From Dysgonomonas sp. HDW5A (GTDB lineage: Bacteria; Bacteroidota; Bacteroidia; Bacteroidales; Dysgonomonadaceae): a DNA stretch of 64,000 bases. The notes beneath the pieces are model-generated. The model did not search any database, was not told the origin of the DNA, and was given only the letters and a program-made list of their open reading frames with translations. A program made the translations under genes and the position numbers. The stretch lies in contig NZ_CP049857.1 of assembly GCF_011299555.1 (NCBI RefSeq), positions 1,426,001 to 1,490,000 on the forward strand, written 5' to 3'. Positions 17,521 through 26,679 of this stretch are shown piece by piece (position 1 is the first letter of the stretch; every line of letters starts with the position of its first letter).

Positions 17521-18222
17521 TTATTTTAAACCTTTCATAGGTATAATCTCATACAATTTGATTCTGAACCAAAGTGTGGTATAAGCAGGGATCAGTGTAA
17601 ACGTAGGAGAACTAGTTGTTGGTGCATAAGTTGAAGCATTACTTCCGTATCCCAGTTGTTGTGGCATACAAACAACACGCTCGTCGTTAACTCTCATATC
17701 CTGTAAAAGTATCGAGCAACCTTCAATTATACCTCCAATATAATTATTTGCCTTACTTGCCGAAGTCGCCGGATTAATAGCAAAAGTTGCTTTATTATAA
17801 TTAGGTTCAGGACTGGATGCCTTACCGTATGTATAATCGAGCCTGCTTCGCAAAGAAGGATTCTCGGTAGAGTCAAAAATCACTTTCTCTCCTGCTCTAT
17901 CAAAATACCATCCTTCGTAGCGTATAACTACTGTATCTGTAAACTCAGGTTTTCCATCAACTGTTATTCTGACAGAATTTCCGTTATCAACATCAGTTAT
18001 TTCCGTAGATGTTTGCCAGTATACTTTACCATTACCCGATTGAGACGATAAAGCATTAAACAGATTATCACTCGCTATTTTGGCAAATCTGGTTTCATTT
18101 AAAGCTTTCCACTCTTCATCAATATCTTCTTCATTGTTGTTATTGCTATTCAAACAAGAGGTCGTAGCAAGCATAAAGAATCCTAAAAGGAATAAAGGGA
18201 AAAGATAAAACTTTTTTCTCAT
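17521..18222 (-). CDS. FKBP-type peptidyl-prolyl isomerase lipoprotein
   Basis: This 233-residue lipoprotein carries a lipobox (ATTSC, Cys23 from the chosen start) and a C-terminal FKBP domain. That domain shows TVVIRYEGWYFD, the SGGIIEGC-like GGIIEGCSILLQDMRVNDER and the LGYGS flap, ending with LWFRIKLYEI. It should assist folding of envelope proteins in the periplasm. I chose ATG 18222 over the ATG at 18249. The longer form would start inside the TATTTTTG promoter box and would place nine charged residues before the signal peptide. The asparagine-rich stretch after the cysteine is a typical flexible lipoprotein linker. Confidence 0.88.
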   Translation of the reverse strand: MRKKFYLFPLFLLGFFMLATTSCLNSNNNNEEDIDEEWKALNETRFAKIASDNLFNALSSQSGNGKVYWQTSTEITDVDNGNSVRITVDGKPEFTDTVVIRYEGWYFDRAGEKVIFDSTENPSLRSRLDYTYGKASSPEPNYNKATFAINPATSASKANNYIGGIIEGCSILLQDMRVNDERVVCMPQQLGYGSNASTYAPTTSSPTFTLIPAYTTLWFRIKLYEIIPMKGLK

Positions 18223-18246
18223 CTGACTAATTTTCAATTTATGTGG

Positions 18247-18254
18247 CAAAAATA
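18247..18254 (-). promoter_or_regulatory. -7 box of the FKBP gene
   Basis: The minus strand reads TATTTTTG, matching TAnnTTTG, 24 bases before the chosen start. Confidence 0.45.
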
Positions 18255-18317
18255 GAGTTTTTAAATAGAAGTCTTACATAAAAAATGTGAATATCAACAT
18301 TTGCTCTAAAAATAAAT

Positions 18318-18345
18318 GTGAGAATGACTTAAAAATCACTCCCAC
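18318..18345 (-). terminator. Terminator of the glycyl-tRNA synthetase gene
   Basis: On the minus strand GTGGGAGTGA pairs with TCATTCTCAC over 10 pairs, two of them G-U. It is followed by an AT-rich tract containing a run of five T. The pairing is complete only in minus-strand RNA. Confidence 0.6.
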
Positions 18346-18383
18346 ACTCTAATATATTTTAGCTAAGCTCTCTTTTGGGCTCT

Positions 18384-19925
18384 TTACACTAAGCTTTTAA
18401 GAAGACTCTTCATACTTACTTTATCAGTAACAATCTCTGATAATTGACTTATAGCAACTCGCTCTTGCTCCATAGTATCACGATAGCGGATAGTAACAGT
18501 ATTGTCTTCTAACGTCTGATGATCTACTGTCACACAAAAGGGTGTACCAATAGCATCATGGCGACGATAACGTTTACCGATACTGTCTTTTTCATCATAT
18601 TGGCATTTAAAATCGAATTTCAATGCATCAATAATCTCCATTGCTTTTTCAGGTAAACCGTCTTTTTTAACTAATGGACATACACCTAATTTTATAGGAG
18701 CCAATGGAGCTGGTAATCTAAGCACAACACGAGTTTCGCCATTCTCTAAAGTCTCTTCGCAATACGAAGCTGACATAGTAGACAGGAACATACGATCAAC
18801 ACCGATAGATGTTTCAACAACATACGGTGTATATGATTTATTTAATTCAGCATCGAAGTATTGAATTTTCTTTCCTGAGAATTTCTCATGACTACTCAAG
18901 TCAAAATCGGTACGAGAATGAATCCCTTCTACTTCTTTAAAGCCAAATGGCATTTCGAACTCTATATCTGTTGCTGCATTCGCATAGTGAGCTAATTTAT
19001 CATGATCGTGGAAACGATATTTAGCATCTCCATATCCTAAGGCCTTATGCCACTTCATACGGGTTTCTTTCCATTTCTTGAACCATTCAAGTTCTTCTCC
19101 GGGACGAACGAAGAACTGCATCTCCATTTGTTCGAATTCACGCATACGGAAAATAAACTGACGGGCTACAATCTCGTTACGGAATGCTTTACCTATTTGT
19201 GCTATACCGAATGGAATCTTCATACGTCCTGTTTTTTGTACATTCAGGAAGTTTACAAAAATACCTTGAGCTGTTTCGGGACGCAAATATACCTTCATTG
19301 CACCATCAGCTGTAGAACCCATTTCAGTTGCAAACATCAGATTAAACTGACGTACCTCTGTCCAATTACGAGTACCGCTTATGGGGCAAACTATTTCACA
19401 GTCGATAATAATATTGCGCAATTCTTCTAAATCAGAATCATTTAAAGCTTTTGCAAAACGAGCATGTACTTCGTCACGTTTAGCTTGATTCTCTAATACT
19501 CGCGGATTTGTCTCACGGTACATGGCTGCATCAAAGCTATCGCCAAATTTCTTGGCAGCTTTTTCTACTTCCTTATTTATTTTATCGTCTATCTTAGCCA
19601 GATAATCTTCAACCAATACATCTGCACGATAACGTTTTTTGCTGTCTTTATTGTCAATCAACGGATCATTAAAAGCATCAACGTGTCCCGACGCTTTCCA
19701 GATAGTAGGGTGCATAAATATAGCAGAGTCGATACCTACTACATTGTCGTTTAGCAATACCATACTGTCCCACCAGTATTTTTTAAGGTTGTTTTTTAAT
19801 TCAACCCCATTTTGACCATAGTCATATACTGCTCCCAACCCATCATAAATTTCGCTGGATTGAAATACAAATCCGTACTCTTTACAATGCGAAACAATCT
19901 TCTTAAAAACGTCTTCTTGTGCCAT
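18384..19925 (-). CDS. glyS: Glycyl-tRNA synthetase, single-chain dimeric type
   Basis: This 513-residue class II aminoacyl-tRNA synthetase charges tRNA-Gly. It is the alpha2 form, not the two-subunit bacterial form. Visible elements are the N-terminal GLGAVYDYGQNGVELKNN, the motif 2 region around GIAQIGKAFRNEI and RMREFEQMEMQFF, motif 3 around ETSIGVDRMFL, and a C-terminal anticodon-binding domain from about residue 410 (LGVCPLVKKDG, KRYRRHDAIGTPFCVTVDH). The length is as expected for the family. The gene is alone on its strand, with a terminator after it. Confidence 0.96.
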   Translation of the reverse strand: MAQEDVFKKIVSHCKEYGFVFQSSEIYDGLGAVYDYGQNGVELKNNLKKYWWDSMVLLNDNVVGIDSAIFMHPTIWKASGHVDAFNDPLIDNKDSKKRYRADVLVEDYLAKIDDKINKEVEKAAKKFGDSFDAAMYRETNPRVLENQAKRDEVHARFAKALNDSDLEELRNIIIDCEIVCPISGTRNWTEVRQFNLMFATEMGSTADGAMKVYLRPETAQGIFVNFLNVQKTGRMKIPFGIAQIGKAFRNEIVARQFIFRMREFEQMEMQFFVRPGEELEWFKKWKETRMKWHKALGYGDAKYRFHDHDKLAHYANAATDIEFEMPFGFKEVEGIHSRTDFDLSSHEKFSGKKIQYFDAELNKSYTPYVVETSIGVDRMFLSTMSASYCEETLENGETRVVLRLPAPLAPIKLGVCPLVKKDGLPEKAMEIIDALKFDFKCQYDEKDSIGKRYRRHDAIGTPFCVTVDHQTLEDNTVTIRYRDTMEQERVAISQLSEIVTDKVSMKSLLKSLV

Positions 19926-20205
19926 AATATATGTAATCTTTCATTATTCTTTTTCGGATGGACAAAGTAAATACTTTTTTTGCATAAAAACCAGAGTTCG
20001 AAGCGCTAGCTAGAGTCATTAAATGAGCTATTTAATAATATAGACCGGTTTTGATTCCCGCATCACATAATTTGCCCCTCAATTTATTGAAGCTCTTTTT
20101 TCAATAGTGGCAATTTTAAGCATTTTTTCATGCACATCTAAGTATATTCATCTTTATTTCTTATTTTTACAAAACGCACTACAATTTGATCGAGAATAAA
20201 ATAAA

Positions 20206-20219
20206 ATTCGATGTCGAAT
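20206..20219. other. Short palindrome in the 313-bp gap before the small membrane protein gene
   Basis: ATTCGA and TCGAAT are separated by TG, 20 bases upstream of the ATG at 20239. It may be a regulator site. Nothing else in 19926-20238 stands out beyond AT-rich promoter-like sequence. Confidence 0.25.
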
Positions 20220-20238
20220 CTAATTAAAATTACAAATT

Positions 20239-20475
20239 ATGAGATTGCTGATAGGTATACTTACTTCAATGATTGTCTTAACAGGAGCAACTCTTACAGT
20301 GCTGGCTCTTTGGGGAATTCAACCCATCTCTTGGCAAATAGTCTGGAAATCGGGGGTCACTATAGCCATTGTGTGCGGAACAGGACTTTTGATCTATCTT
20401 TTTTATTACATCTTCTTCAAAGATTATTCATACAATAAAAATAAAGGTAACGAAAAGAGAAATCTATTTAATTAA
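20239..20475 (+). CDS. Small two-helix membrane protein
   Basis: This 78-residue protein of unknown function has two membrane segments, about residues 3-26 and 38-60, then a charged tail rich in Lys, Asn and Arg. By the positive-inside rule the tail should be cytoplasmic. The reading frame is favoured over the overlapping +1 frame (20211-20438) because it gives a clean hydrophobic pattern, an ATG start and a stop directly before a terminator. It stands alone between the divergent glycyl-tRNA synthetase gene and the convergent DUF4965 gene. No function can be assigned. Confidence 0.65.
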   Translation: MRLLIGILTSMIVLTGATLTVLALWGIQPISWQIVWKSGVTIAIVCGTGLLIYLFYYIFFKDYSYNKNKGNEKRNLFN

Positions 20476-20537
20476 GGCTTCAAACTTTTTTATCAAGGCA
20501 AGTGTAGACTACTCAAGACTATATAACGGTTACTATA

Positions 20538-20568
20538 AAGAAACTCCTGAATATTTCAGGAGTTTCTT
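20538..20568. terminator. Bidirectional terminator
   Basis: A 14-bp perfect stem (arms 20538-20551 and 20555-20568) has a 3-nt loop, AAGAAACTCC pairing with GGAGTTTCTT. It lies between the convergent small membrane protein gene and the DUF4965 gene. Confidence 0.85.
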
Positions 20569-20630
20569 CTATTTAAGGTCTCATTTCACAGATTTAAGTA
20601 AACAGAACTATTATTAATAAATCTGAAACC

Positions 20631-23132
20631 TTATTTCTTTTGATTCAACTTAGTTTCTAACATTTTGATAAAGTATCCGCCAACTACCGATCGAGCCTGG
20701 AAGCCTCGTTGGTTAGGTCTGTCCGTAAATACCCAATCCGACATAGGTACACGATCTGTAGTTTCATTCATAAACAAATGTACCGGAGCGATAAACTTCT
20801 CAAAGGTTGCTTGATCATCGGCCAATGTAGCAGTCCATATGATCCAATCGGTTTTTGTATAAGTTTCGCGATTATCAAGAGGCAATCCATATTTATTCTG
20901 TTTAGTCAAATAGTAGGCAACTTCTTTCTGAGCAACCTCAGGTGGGAATATACCCATTTTCATTAGCTTATCCCATACCAGATTATATTTTTGACTCCAT
21001 GTTCCCGATTGATCAAATGTCAGACGATAATGATCTCCGTCATCAGCCATCTTCACCCATTCGGCAGCCATATCTTTTGCTATTTTAGTATACTTCTCAG
21101 CTACATCTTTTTTACCCAGCATATCGGCCAATTTGCCATAAGAGGCAATTCCCAATATTGCTTTGATCGAAAGATTGGTATTATGCGCAAAGTGCCCTGC
21201 AAAATCATCTGTACACAATTGGTTCTCGGGATCAAGCCCGTTTTCTACCAGATAATCAGTCCAAATGGTTAATACATCCCAGTGTTTTTTCGCAAAATCG
21301 GCATTACCTTCTACCTCGGCTATTGCCCCTGCAAGAATAATCATGTTACCCGATTCTTCCACCGGCATATCGCCGCCATAAGTTTGTCCGTTAGCCAGTG
21401 GGTAAGTACCAACATCATGAGCTGCAAAAGGTTTTGTCCATTTACCGCTTTCACTGTAATAGAAGATGTGATTTTGTAATGCCTTTGCCAATTCTACATT
21501 ATAATACAGAAATAAGGGTGACGACGGATAAGTTATATCCACAGTACCTATAGAACCATTACTAAAGTTTTCTTTCGATAAAAATACCAGGTCTCCATTA
21601 GGTGCTTGAACCAACTTATGAGCAGAAACTGCCTGACGATAAGCTATAGCACATAATTCGGCATACTTCTTACCTCCCGATGCAGTTGCATCAGTCATTA
21701 AGCTTTCGTCAAACTTATAGCATTTGCTCAACAATTGGCTGTATTCTTCTTTTGCTTTATGAAATTCATCCAGAATATTTTTCTTTCCGTCTGCATTCCA
21801 ATAAGGTCTTAAGTTTTCACCAAAATATTGTATCGAATACAAATCATCATATCCAAGCAGGAATTTACCTGATGCTTTATTTACTGAGCCTAGAGAACGA
21901 GTGAAAGCTAATTTCTCATTCGTTCCGATTCTCTTTTCAACAGAGCCTTTTTGTACATTATTAGCAAAATTAGCTCTAAGCTCTTTTCCATCCCCTATAC
22001 TCGATGTTGTGGCTTTATCTTTTTCGGTAGCCAGATAAAAATAGCCCCAGTCGATACGAAGATCATCTCCCTGCTTAGCCAGAATTTTCTGTGTAGAACT
22101 TCCGGTTTTTAAGAACATCATATCTCCATTATCAAAACCTTCGCTTTCCGACTCCTGATAAGGTCTATCCAATGCCCAATTAGAAGAAGCCTCAAGATAT
22201 AGCTGTACATCATGCGATTTGCTATCAGTCGATAACACTTCATACGAAATGTAATTGACAGGACGAGACATCAGTTTCAAATCATCCATGAACAAAGGTG
22301 CTGTAAATGTTAATTTCAGATCTACATTACCACAACTAAATACATAATGAGTTTGAGTAGCTTGCACATCGACCGATTTTTGTGTAGCTGTTTTATTAAA
22401 GAAAGTTGTATTTTCTTTTTCAACAAACAAACCATAATCAAGCAATCCGTTGCCAACTCTGTTATAACAGTATCCGGCTATTAGATTTGTACCTTTTGCC
22501 AAAGAATTTACTACATTTTCAGGAAGCTTAATCAATACGTTTTTCTTAGCTGCATTTCCTGTATTTACAACTTCGATACCATTCACATAAATAATAGCAT
22601 CATCATCGTGAGAATATTCCAGATAAACATTTTTACCTTTCAGATCCTCTTCGATATTCACAACCCGTCTTGTCCAGATGTATTCACTACCCCACTGAGT
22701 TTTGGCAGTTACCTCATTTTCCTTTGTGCCAAATGCAGCAGGACCTTCTTTCCATTTCGAATCATCAAAATCATTTTGCATCCATGTATCAGCAGGCTTG
22801 TCGGTTACGTACTTTCCTGTCCAATCACCGTATTCCGAAGTTTTAGCAATTGCATTTAACTCCAGATCTTCGGTTCCCATAAAACGATACACTTCGTTAT
22901 CTACCTTTATGGCTCCAATTAAGGGAAAGTCTTTACCTGTCCAGTGTTTTACAGAACTATCATACAAATTGTCGGTAAAAGACCATCCGCTTGTATACGG
23001 GTCGATAGTTATAAGCGGATAAGCCGGTGGACGGATATCATTCTTTATAACATTGAAAGTAGGACTGTTATTTTCCGAACAACTTAGCATAGCACCGGTT
23101 ATTAGAAAGCCTAATAAAAGATTTTTTTTCAT
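20631..23132 (-). CDS. DUF4965/DUF5127/DUF1793 lipoprotein (glutaminase A-like fold)
   Basis: This 833-residue lipoprotein (lipobox MLSC, Cys18) has the layout of the family often labelled glutaminase A-like. An N-terminal DUF4964-like start (PPAYPLITIDPYTSGWS) precedes an all-beta region, then a six-hairpin (alpha/alpha) domain with YRQAVSAHKLV, DVGTYPLANGQTYGGDMPVEE and a TDDFAGHFAHNTNLS segment. Residues of about 105-235 form a sugar-binding-like beta-sandwich insert (EYIWTRRVVNIEEDL, HDDDAIIYVNG). Location at the end of a mannan-type utilization locus argues for a glycan-active role rather than glutamine hydrolysis, but no substrate is established here. It is separated from the upstream gene by a GC-rich island and may have its own promoter. 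Confidence 0.88.
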   Translation of the reverse strand: MKKNLLLGFLITGAMLSCSENNSPTFNVIKNDIRPPAYPLITIDPYTSGWSFTDNLYDSSVKHWTGKDFPLIGAIKVDNEVYRFMGTEDLELNAIAKTSEYGDWTGKYVTDKPADTWMQNDFDDSKWKEGPAAFGTKENEVTAKTQWGSEYIWTRRVVNIEEDLKGKNVYLEYSHDDDAIIYVNGIEVVNTGNAAKKNVLIKLPENVVNSLAKGTNLIAGYCYNRVGNGLLDYGLFVEKENTTFFNKTATQKSVDVQATQTHYVFSCGNVDLKLTFTAPLFMDDLKLMSRPVNYISYEVLSTDSKSHDVQLYLEASSNWALDRPYQESESEGFDNGDMMFLKTGSSTQKILAKQGDDLRIDWGYFYLATEKDKATTSSIGDGKELRANFANNVQKGSVEKRIGTNEKLAFTRSLGSVNKASGKFLLGYDDLYSIQYFGENLRPYWNADGKKNILDEFHKAKEEYSQLLSKCYKFDESLMTDATASGGKKYAELCAIAYRQAVSAHKLVQAPNGDLVFLSKENFSNGSIGTVDITYPSSPLFLYYNVELAKALQNHIFYYSESGKWTKPFAAHDVGTYPLANGQTYGGDMPVEESGNMIILAGAIAEVEGNADFAKKHWDVLTIWTDYLVENGLDPENQLCTDDFAGHFAHNTNLSIKAILGIASYGKLADMLGKKDVAEKYTKIAKDMAAEWVKMADDGDHYRLTFDQSGTWSQKYNLVWDKLMKMGIFPPEVAQKEVAYYLTKQNKYGLPLDNRETYTKTDWIIWTATLADDQATFEKFIAPVHLFMNETTDRVPMSDWVFTDRPNQRGFQARSVVGGYFIKMLETKLNQKK

Positions 23133-23215
23133 GTAATTTATTTTAGTTAAGAGTTATATTATTATTATAATTCATCGGTTTAATTTTACTAATGCACCCT
23201 CTCGCGTTTATTTTT

Positions 23216-23480
23216 TAACATCTTCATTCGCCTGCGAGTACCCCGTACAACCGGCAAGGTCAGGAACCTAACGGATGACAAGCTTTTGCGTGCGTCAGCC
23301 CAAGTGCATTAGTGGTGTAGCCGTTTGGCTGACAAGCGAAGCAGGCGTAAAACTAAACGTGCCGATAGGCAGTAGGTTTAGTTTAGACTGCAAGCTTAAG
23401 TCAGGCAGGCGAGCCACGCAGCACAAAGACTTTTTGATTCCTTTTGCGGCTTTGGGCAAAAGGAATGCAAGTAATCTTTG
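23216..23480. repeat. GC-rich, strongly folded intergenic island, probable dispersed element
   Basis: This stretch is clearly richer in G and C than its AT-rich neighbours. It carries three successive inverted repeats: GTCAGCC/GGCTGAC (23294-23343), AAACTAAAC/GTTTAGTTT (23360-23394), and ATTCCTTTTGC/GCAAAAGGAAT (23437-23466). The last is further flanked by CAAAGA/TCTTTG (23424-23480). Short frames of 68-69 codons exist on both strands but lack start signals and are not called. The look is that of a dispersed non-coding repeat or structured RNA. It fills most of the gap between the two flanking genes. Confidence 0.55.
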
Positions 23481-23528
23481 ATTACGCGCAGATAAATCAA
23501 CCACTGATCGACATTAATAATCCAATTA

Positions 23529-25715
23529 TCACCACGCAAGAGATACTTTTACTCCATCAGGATTATTCTCGAAAGTTAAGAAACAGGTTTTACTGTATTC
23601 ATCCCATGACCATTGAGTATCTTTCAGTTCAGTTCCGTCGGGTGCTGTTATCGGACATTTATTAGGTTTTGCAGGTAGTAAAACTCGCATCGAATTTGTT
23701 GTATTTACAGGGCTTTTAGCTACGAAAGAATAGGTTGATTTACTTATCTTTTCGTCATATATACGAGATGCGGAAGCCAATACCTGAGGTTTTGATTTAT
23801 CTTTCACACGTCCTACATTGTATAGAAAAGCTTGCTCACCGGGTAATACGACTTTCTCTTTTAAAACAGGTAGCTGCGGATCGAATAAATCAATCAATAT
23901 ACCTTGGAAAGTATACGGAGTTGTATTTTTGTTTTCGTCTAGTACTGCAATCAAATCATACTGACCTCTTGCAAGGTAGAAACTATTTTTAAACTCTAAC
24001 TTACCTGCTTTTGCTTTCTGTTCATACATTCGTTTGACAATATCGACAAGCTTAGTGTCCTGCCCTGCTTGCATGGCAAACTCTTTCGGGTCGTTACGTA
24101 AAACGTACACTGTTCCTTTTCCATAAGCATATTCTCCTTCTTGTGGATTAGTACCTATATTCATTATTTCGAACAAGTGATCCGAAGCCACATTGTATTT
24201 CATGTCTCCTTGGTTCCACCATTCCTGAACCGATTGAAACGGATCATTATCTTGACCGCTATACACCAAAACACCTCCTTTTTTTACCCACTCGGCAAGA
24301 AGCTTATGTGCTTCTGCTGTCTGAGGTTTCATGTTCGAATAAGACATCAACAAGACTTTTGTATCCTTTAAAGTTTCAGGATACGACAAGTTCTCTATGT
24401 GAACAGTCTTAACAGGTACTCCACGCTTCAAGAAAGGTAGTGCTTGTCCGTAAAAATTCGACAATTGAGGGTCTTCGTATCCTGCATGGGTAGGGAAACG
24501 CTGAAACATCAGCGAATTAGCCATAAGAACACTGATACCTGTTGAGCCTGTTACCTTATTATCCGACAAAGGCATCGAATTCAAAGCATTTATCATCACC
24601 TGCATTTGTGTTGAGTAATGACGGGGAATAGTTGCCCTTTCTTCACTGTTGGCACTTTTTCGGTACAATCCCTCGTAAATACGCTCCGGCCAAGGCATCA
24701 CTTCATAATCGGCAATCTGAGGATATAGTAGCTGAGCTGTAAATGTCGCTTCGTAATTTTTCTTGAAATCGACCCAATCGCGAGGTAAATCTTCAATAGG
24801 ATCGGTCAGGAAAAACATTTTACGCCCTGTTGGAGCCGTCATAGATTCCATAGAACCGTATTCCAAGAAAGCTGTTTCGAAAACACGTTCTTTTGCTTTA
24901 CCGTTAAAATAGTTTGGTTCGCGGGATGTTCCCGTCCAAACCTGTGCAATATACCCATCTACACAAGGAAGCGAAGCCAGACTCGCCTCCGGGCTTACAA
25001 TCTGCCATTGCGAATAATTTACCAGTGAGTGAGTAGGTACATAACAGCGAACATCCATTCCCTTGCTTTTTCCATATTCTTTAGCATAGGTAAATACTTC
25101 ATTGAGGGCATTATAGTATAGCTGATATTTCAGTTTATTCGACAAGTATGTGTTTTCGGGTGATTCGTGTTGTGGTCTCCAGTCGAACCCGTAATACTTT
25201 TTCCATTCTCTTTTAAAAGCATCACTATATCCGGCACGTGCCCAAAATTCGGGTTCTTCCAGATATATGGCATCAATACCGGCATCTATCACCCGTTTGA
25301 TTTGAGCCTCCTTCATGTATTTAATGAAATTTTCGGTGGGTACGATATAAGGTATCAAGTGTCCATGCCAGATGGTATCACCTTGCCGAGTAACCTGACC
25401 TTCATCGAGATGCCATTTGCCATCCCATTTACCTGTAAAGTAATCCTGATACTCACCCCAGGCTATCCCCGTCATGAAATGGGTTTTATACCCCCGGTCT
25501 TGCCACGATTTTACACGTTCTTCAAAGGATACTCTTTTTGATTTGTCCGATGGATTTCCTCCAACACCATATACAATAGCTGCATCTGCTCTATTGTCAA
25601 TGGACGGCTTCCACGGGTGGGAAGTCTGGAAAACTGTTTTAACATCATCTTTTGTTTGAGCTCCGAGTTGGATCGCCAGACAAAAAAGACTTAAAATTAG
25701 TATGTTCTTTTTCAT
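23529..25715 (-). CDS. Secreted TIM-barrel glycosidase-like protein, family unassigned
   Basis: This 728-residue protein has a signal peptide ending after QLGAQ and no lipobox, so it should be periplasmic. I cannot place it in a named family. The first 380 residues read like a beta/alpha barrel, with VIDAGIDAIYLEEPEFWARA giving possible catalytic acidic residues at a strand end. The region around residues 420-510 (LPFLKRGVPVKTVHIENL, VLLMSYSNMKP, EWVKKGGVLVYSGQDN) resembles the amidotransferase-like domain that follows the barrel in GH42 enzymes. A C-terminal beta domain ends the chain. It follows the DUF3823 gene in a mannan-type locus, so action on a glycan side chain is a reasonable inference. 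Confidence 0.8.
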   Translation of the reverse strand: MKKNILILSLFCLAIQLGAQTKDDVKTVFQTSHPWKPSIDNRADAAIVYGVGGNPSDKSKRVSFEERVKSWQDRGYKTHFMTGIAWGEYQDYFTGKWDGKWHLDEGQVTRQGDTIWHGHLIPYIVPTENFIKYMKEAQIKRVIDAGIDAIYLEEPEFWARAGYSDAFKREWKKYYGFDWRPQHESPENTYLSNKLKYQLYYNALNEVFTYAKEYGKSKGMDVRCYVPTHSLVNYSQWQIVSPEASLASLPCVDGYIAQVWTGTSREPNYFNGKAKERVFETAFLEYGSMESMTAPTGRKMFFLTDPIEDLPRDWVDFKKNYEATFTAQLLYPQIADYEVMPWPERIYEGLYRKSANSEERATIPRHYSTQMQVMINALNSMPLSDNKVTGSTGISVLMANSLMFQRFPTHAGYEDPQLSNFYGQALPFLKRGVPVKTVHIENLSYPETLKDTKVLLMSYSNMKPQTAEAHKLLAEWVKKGGVLVYSGQDNDPFQSVQEWWNQGDMKYNVASDHLFEIMNIGTNPQEGEYAYGKGTVYVLRNDPKEFAMQAGQDTKLVDIVKRMYEQKAKAGKLEFKNSFYLARGQYDLIAVLDENKNTTPYTFQGILIDLFDPQLPVLKEKVVLPGEQAFLYNVGRVKDKSKPQVLASASRIYDEKISKSTYSFVAKSPVNTTNSMRVLLPAKPNKCPITAPDGTELKDTQWSWDEYSKTCFLTFENNPDGVKVSLAW

Positions 25716-25830
25716 ATTAAATTTTCTAGTATTGAGTAGTTTCGATAAAAATATTCCAAAGAATAGTTTAAGGTTTAAAGCTAAACAAATAAACGCCTAG
25801 CTTTAAACCTGAACAATCAAATCTAAAACT

Positions 25831-26646
25831 TTATGGAACCATTACTTCTTTTGCTTCATTGTAATTCCAACGACGTGTACCACTGCCTTGCGGCGTATCG
25901 TAGTTTATACGGGCTGCTGCACGAATAAATACACTTCGTCCTCCGGGAATAGCATCTTTGGATTGAATTGTAATAGTTTCTCCGAACAAGGTATTAAATG
26001 CCGAGCCCGAATATTCGATCTTGTTTGACCATCGTGAATCTTGAGCACGATAACCAACACTGGATGAATAACTAACAAACAACTGTATATCAGTCATGTT
26101 AAGGAAACTATTATTATACCCTCCCATTGGTTCGATTTTGGAACGAAAATCCTCCTCCGATACACCGCGTGTAACACGTACTTTTGCGGTGATTTTCCCA
26201 TTCGTTAATGTAGGTTCGCCTACCCATTCTATTTTAAGAAAAGGTTGTACTTCGAACTTCACTTTAGTTACCCCCTTAATGTCTAATGTTTTACTTTCAT
26301 CAGCCAAAGGCACTCCGCGTGGGTCTTCACGAACCAGAGGAATAAACGGACCATCGATACGAACATTGTAGTTACCTTTAAACAGTTTTGTATTTTGGAA
26401 AGTACCGTTAGACATACAATAAAAATCGGGATTGTGGGTGGCATTCGGTCCCCAGCTTAGTTCGGTCAGACGCACACGGATACCTTCACTTCCCTGATCG
26501 GTTAATACAGGTTCTCCGGTAGCTACATCCACTACTTCACCTTGCAATGTTTCGGCAGGCGCATCGTAGTTGTCCATTTTGAACAGATCACAGGAACTGA
26601 ACGAAAACAACACACATAATAAAGTATAAAATGCTATTTTTTTCAT
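25831..26646 (-). CDS. DUF3823 lipoprotein of the SusCD locus
   Basis: This 271-residue lipoprotein (lipobox FSSC, Cys19) follows the SusD gene by 33 bases. The sequence matches the DUF3823 pattern: an N-terminal carboxypeptidase-regulatory-like domain (ETLQGEVVDVATGEPV, then a NTKLFKGNYNVRIDGPF stretch), followed by a second beta domain ending in RWNYNEAKEVMVP. Such proteins are encoded after SusD in many utilization loci and probably sit on the cell surface to bind glycan. The binding target is not known. Confidence 0.87.
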   Translation of the reverse strand: MKKIAFYTLLCVLFSFSSCDLFKMDNYDAPAETLQGEVVDVATGEPVLTDQGSEGIRVRLTELSWGPNATHNPDFYCMSNGTFQNTKLFKGNYNVRIDGPFIPLVREDPRGVPLADESKTLDIKGVTKVKFEVQPFLKIEWVGEPTLTNGKITAKVRVTRGVSEEDFRSKIEPMGGYNNSFLNMTDIQLFVSYSSSVGYRAQDSRWSNKIEYSGSAFNTLFGETITIQSKDAIPGGRSVFIRAAARINYDTPQGSGTRRWNYNEAKEVMVP

Positions 26647-26679
26647 ATTCTATGTATTCTTATATTATCTAATTATTGA

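Noticed and set aside
20211-20438. Alternative frame over the small membrane protein
   Set aside because: The 20239 frame has a clean two-helix pattern and ends before the terminator; this one does not.
23275-23504. Frames of 68 and 69 codons on both strands of the GC-rich island
   Set aside because: They overlap each other and follow the hairpin structure; no protein-like pattern or ribosome binding site is seen.
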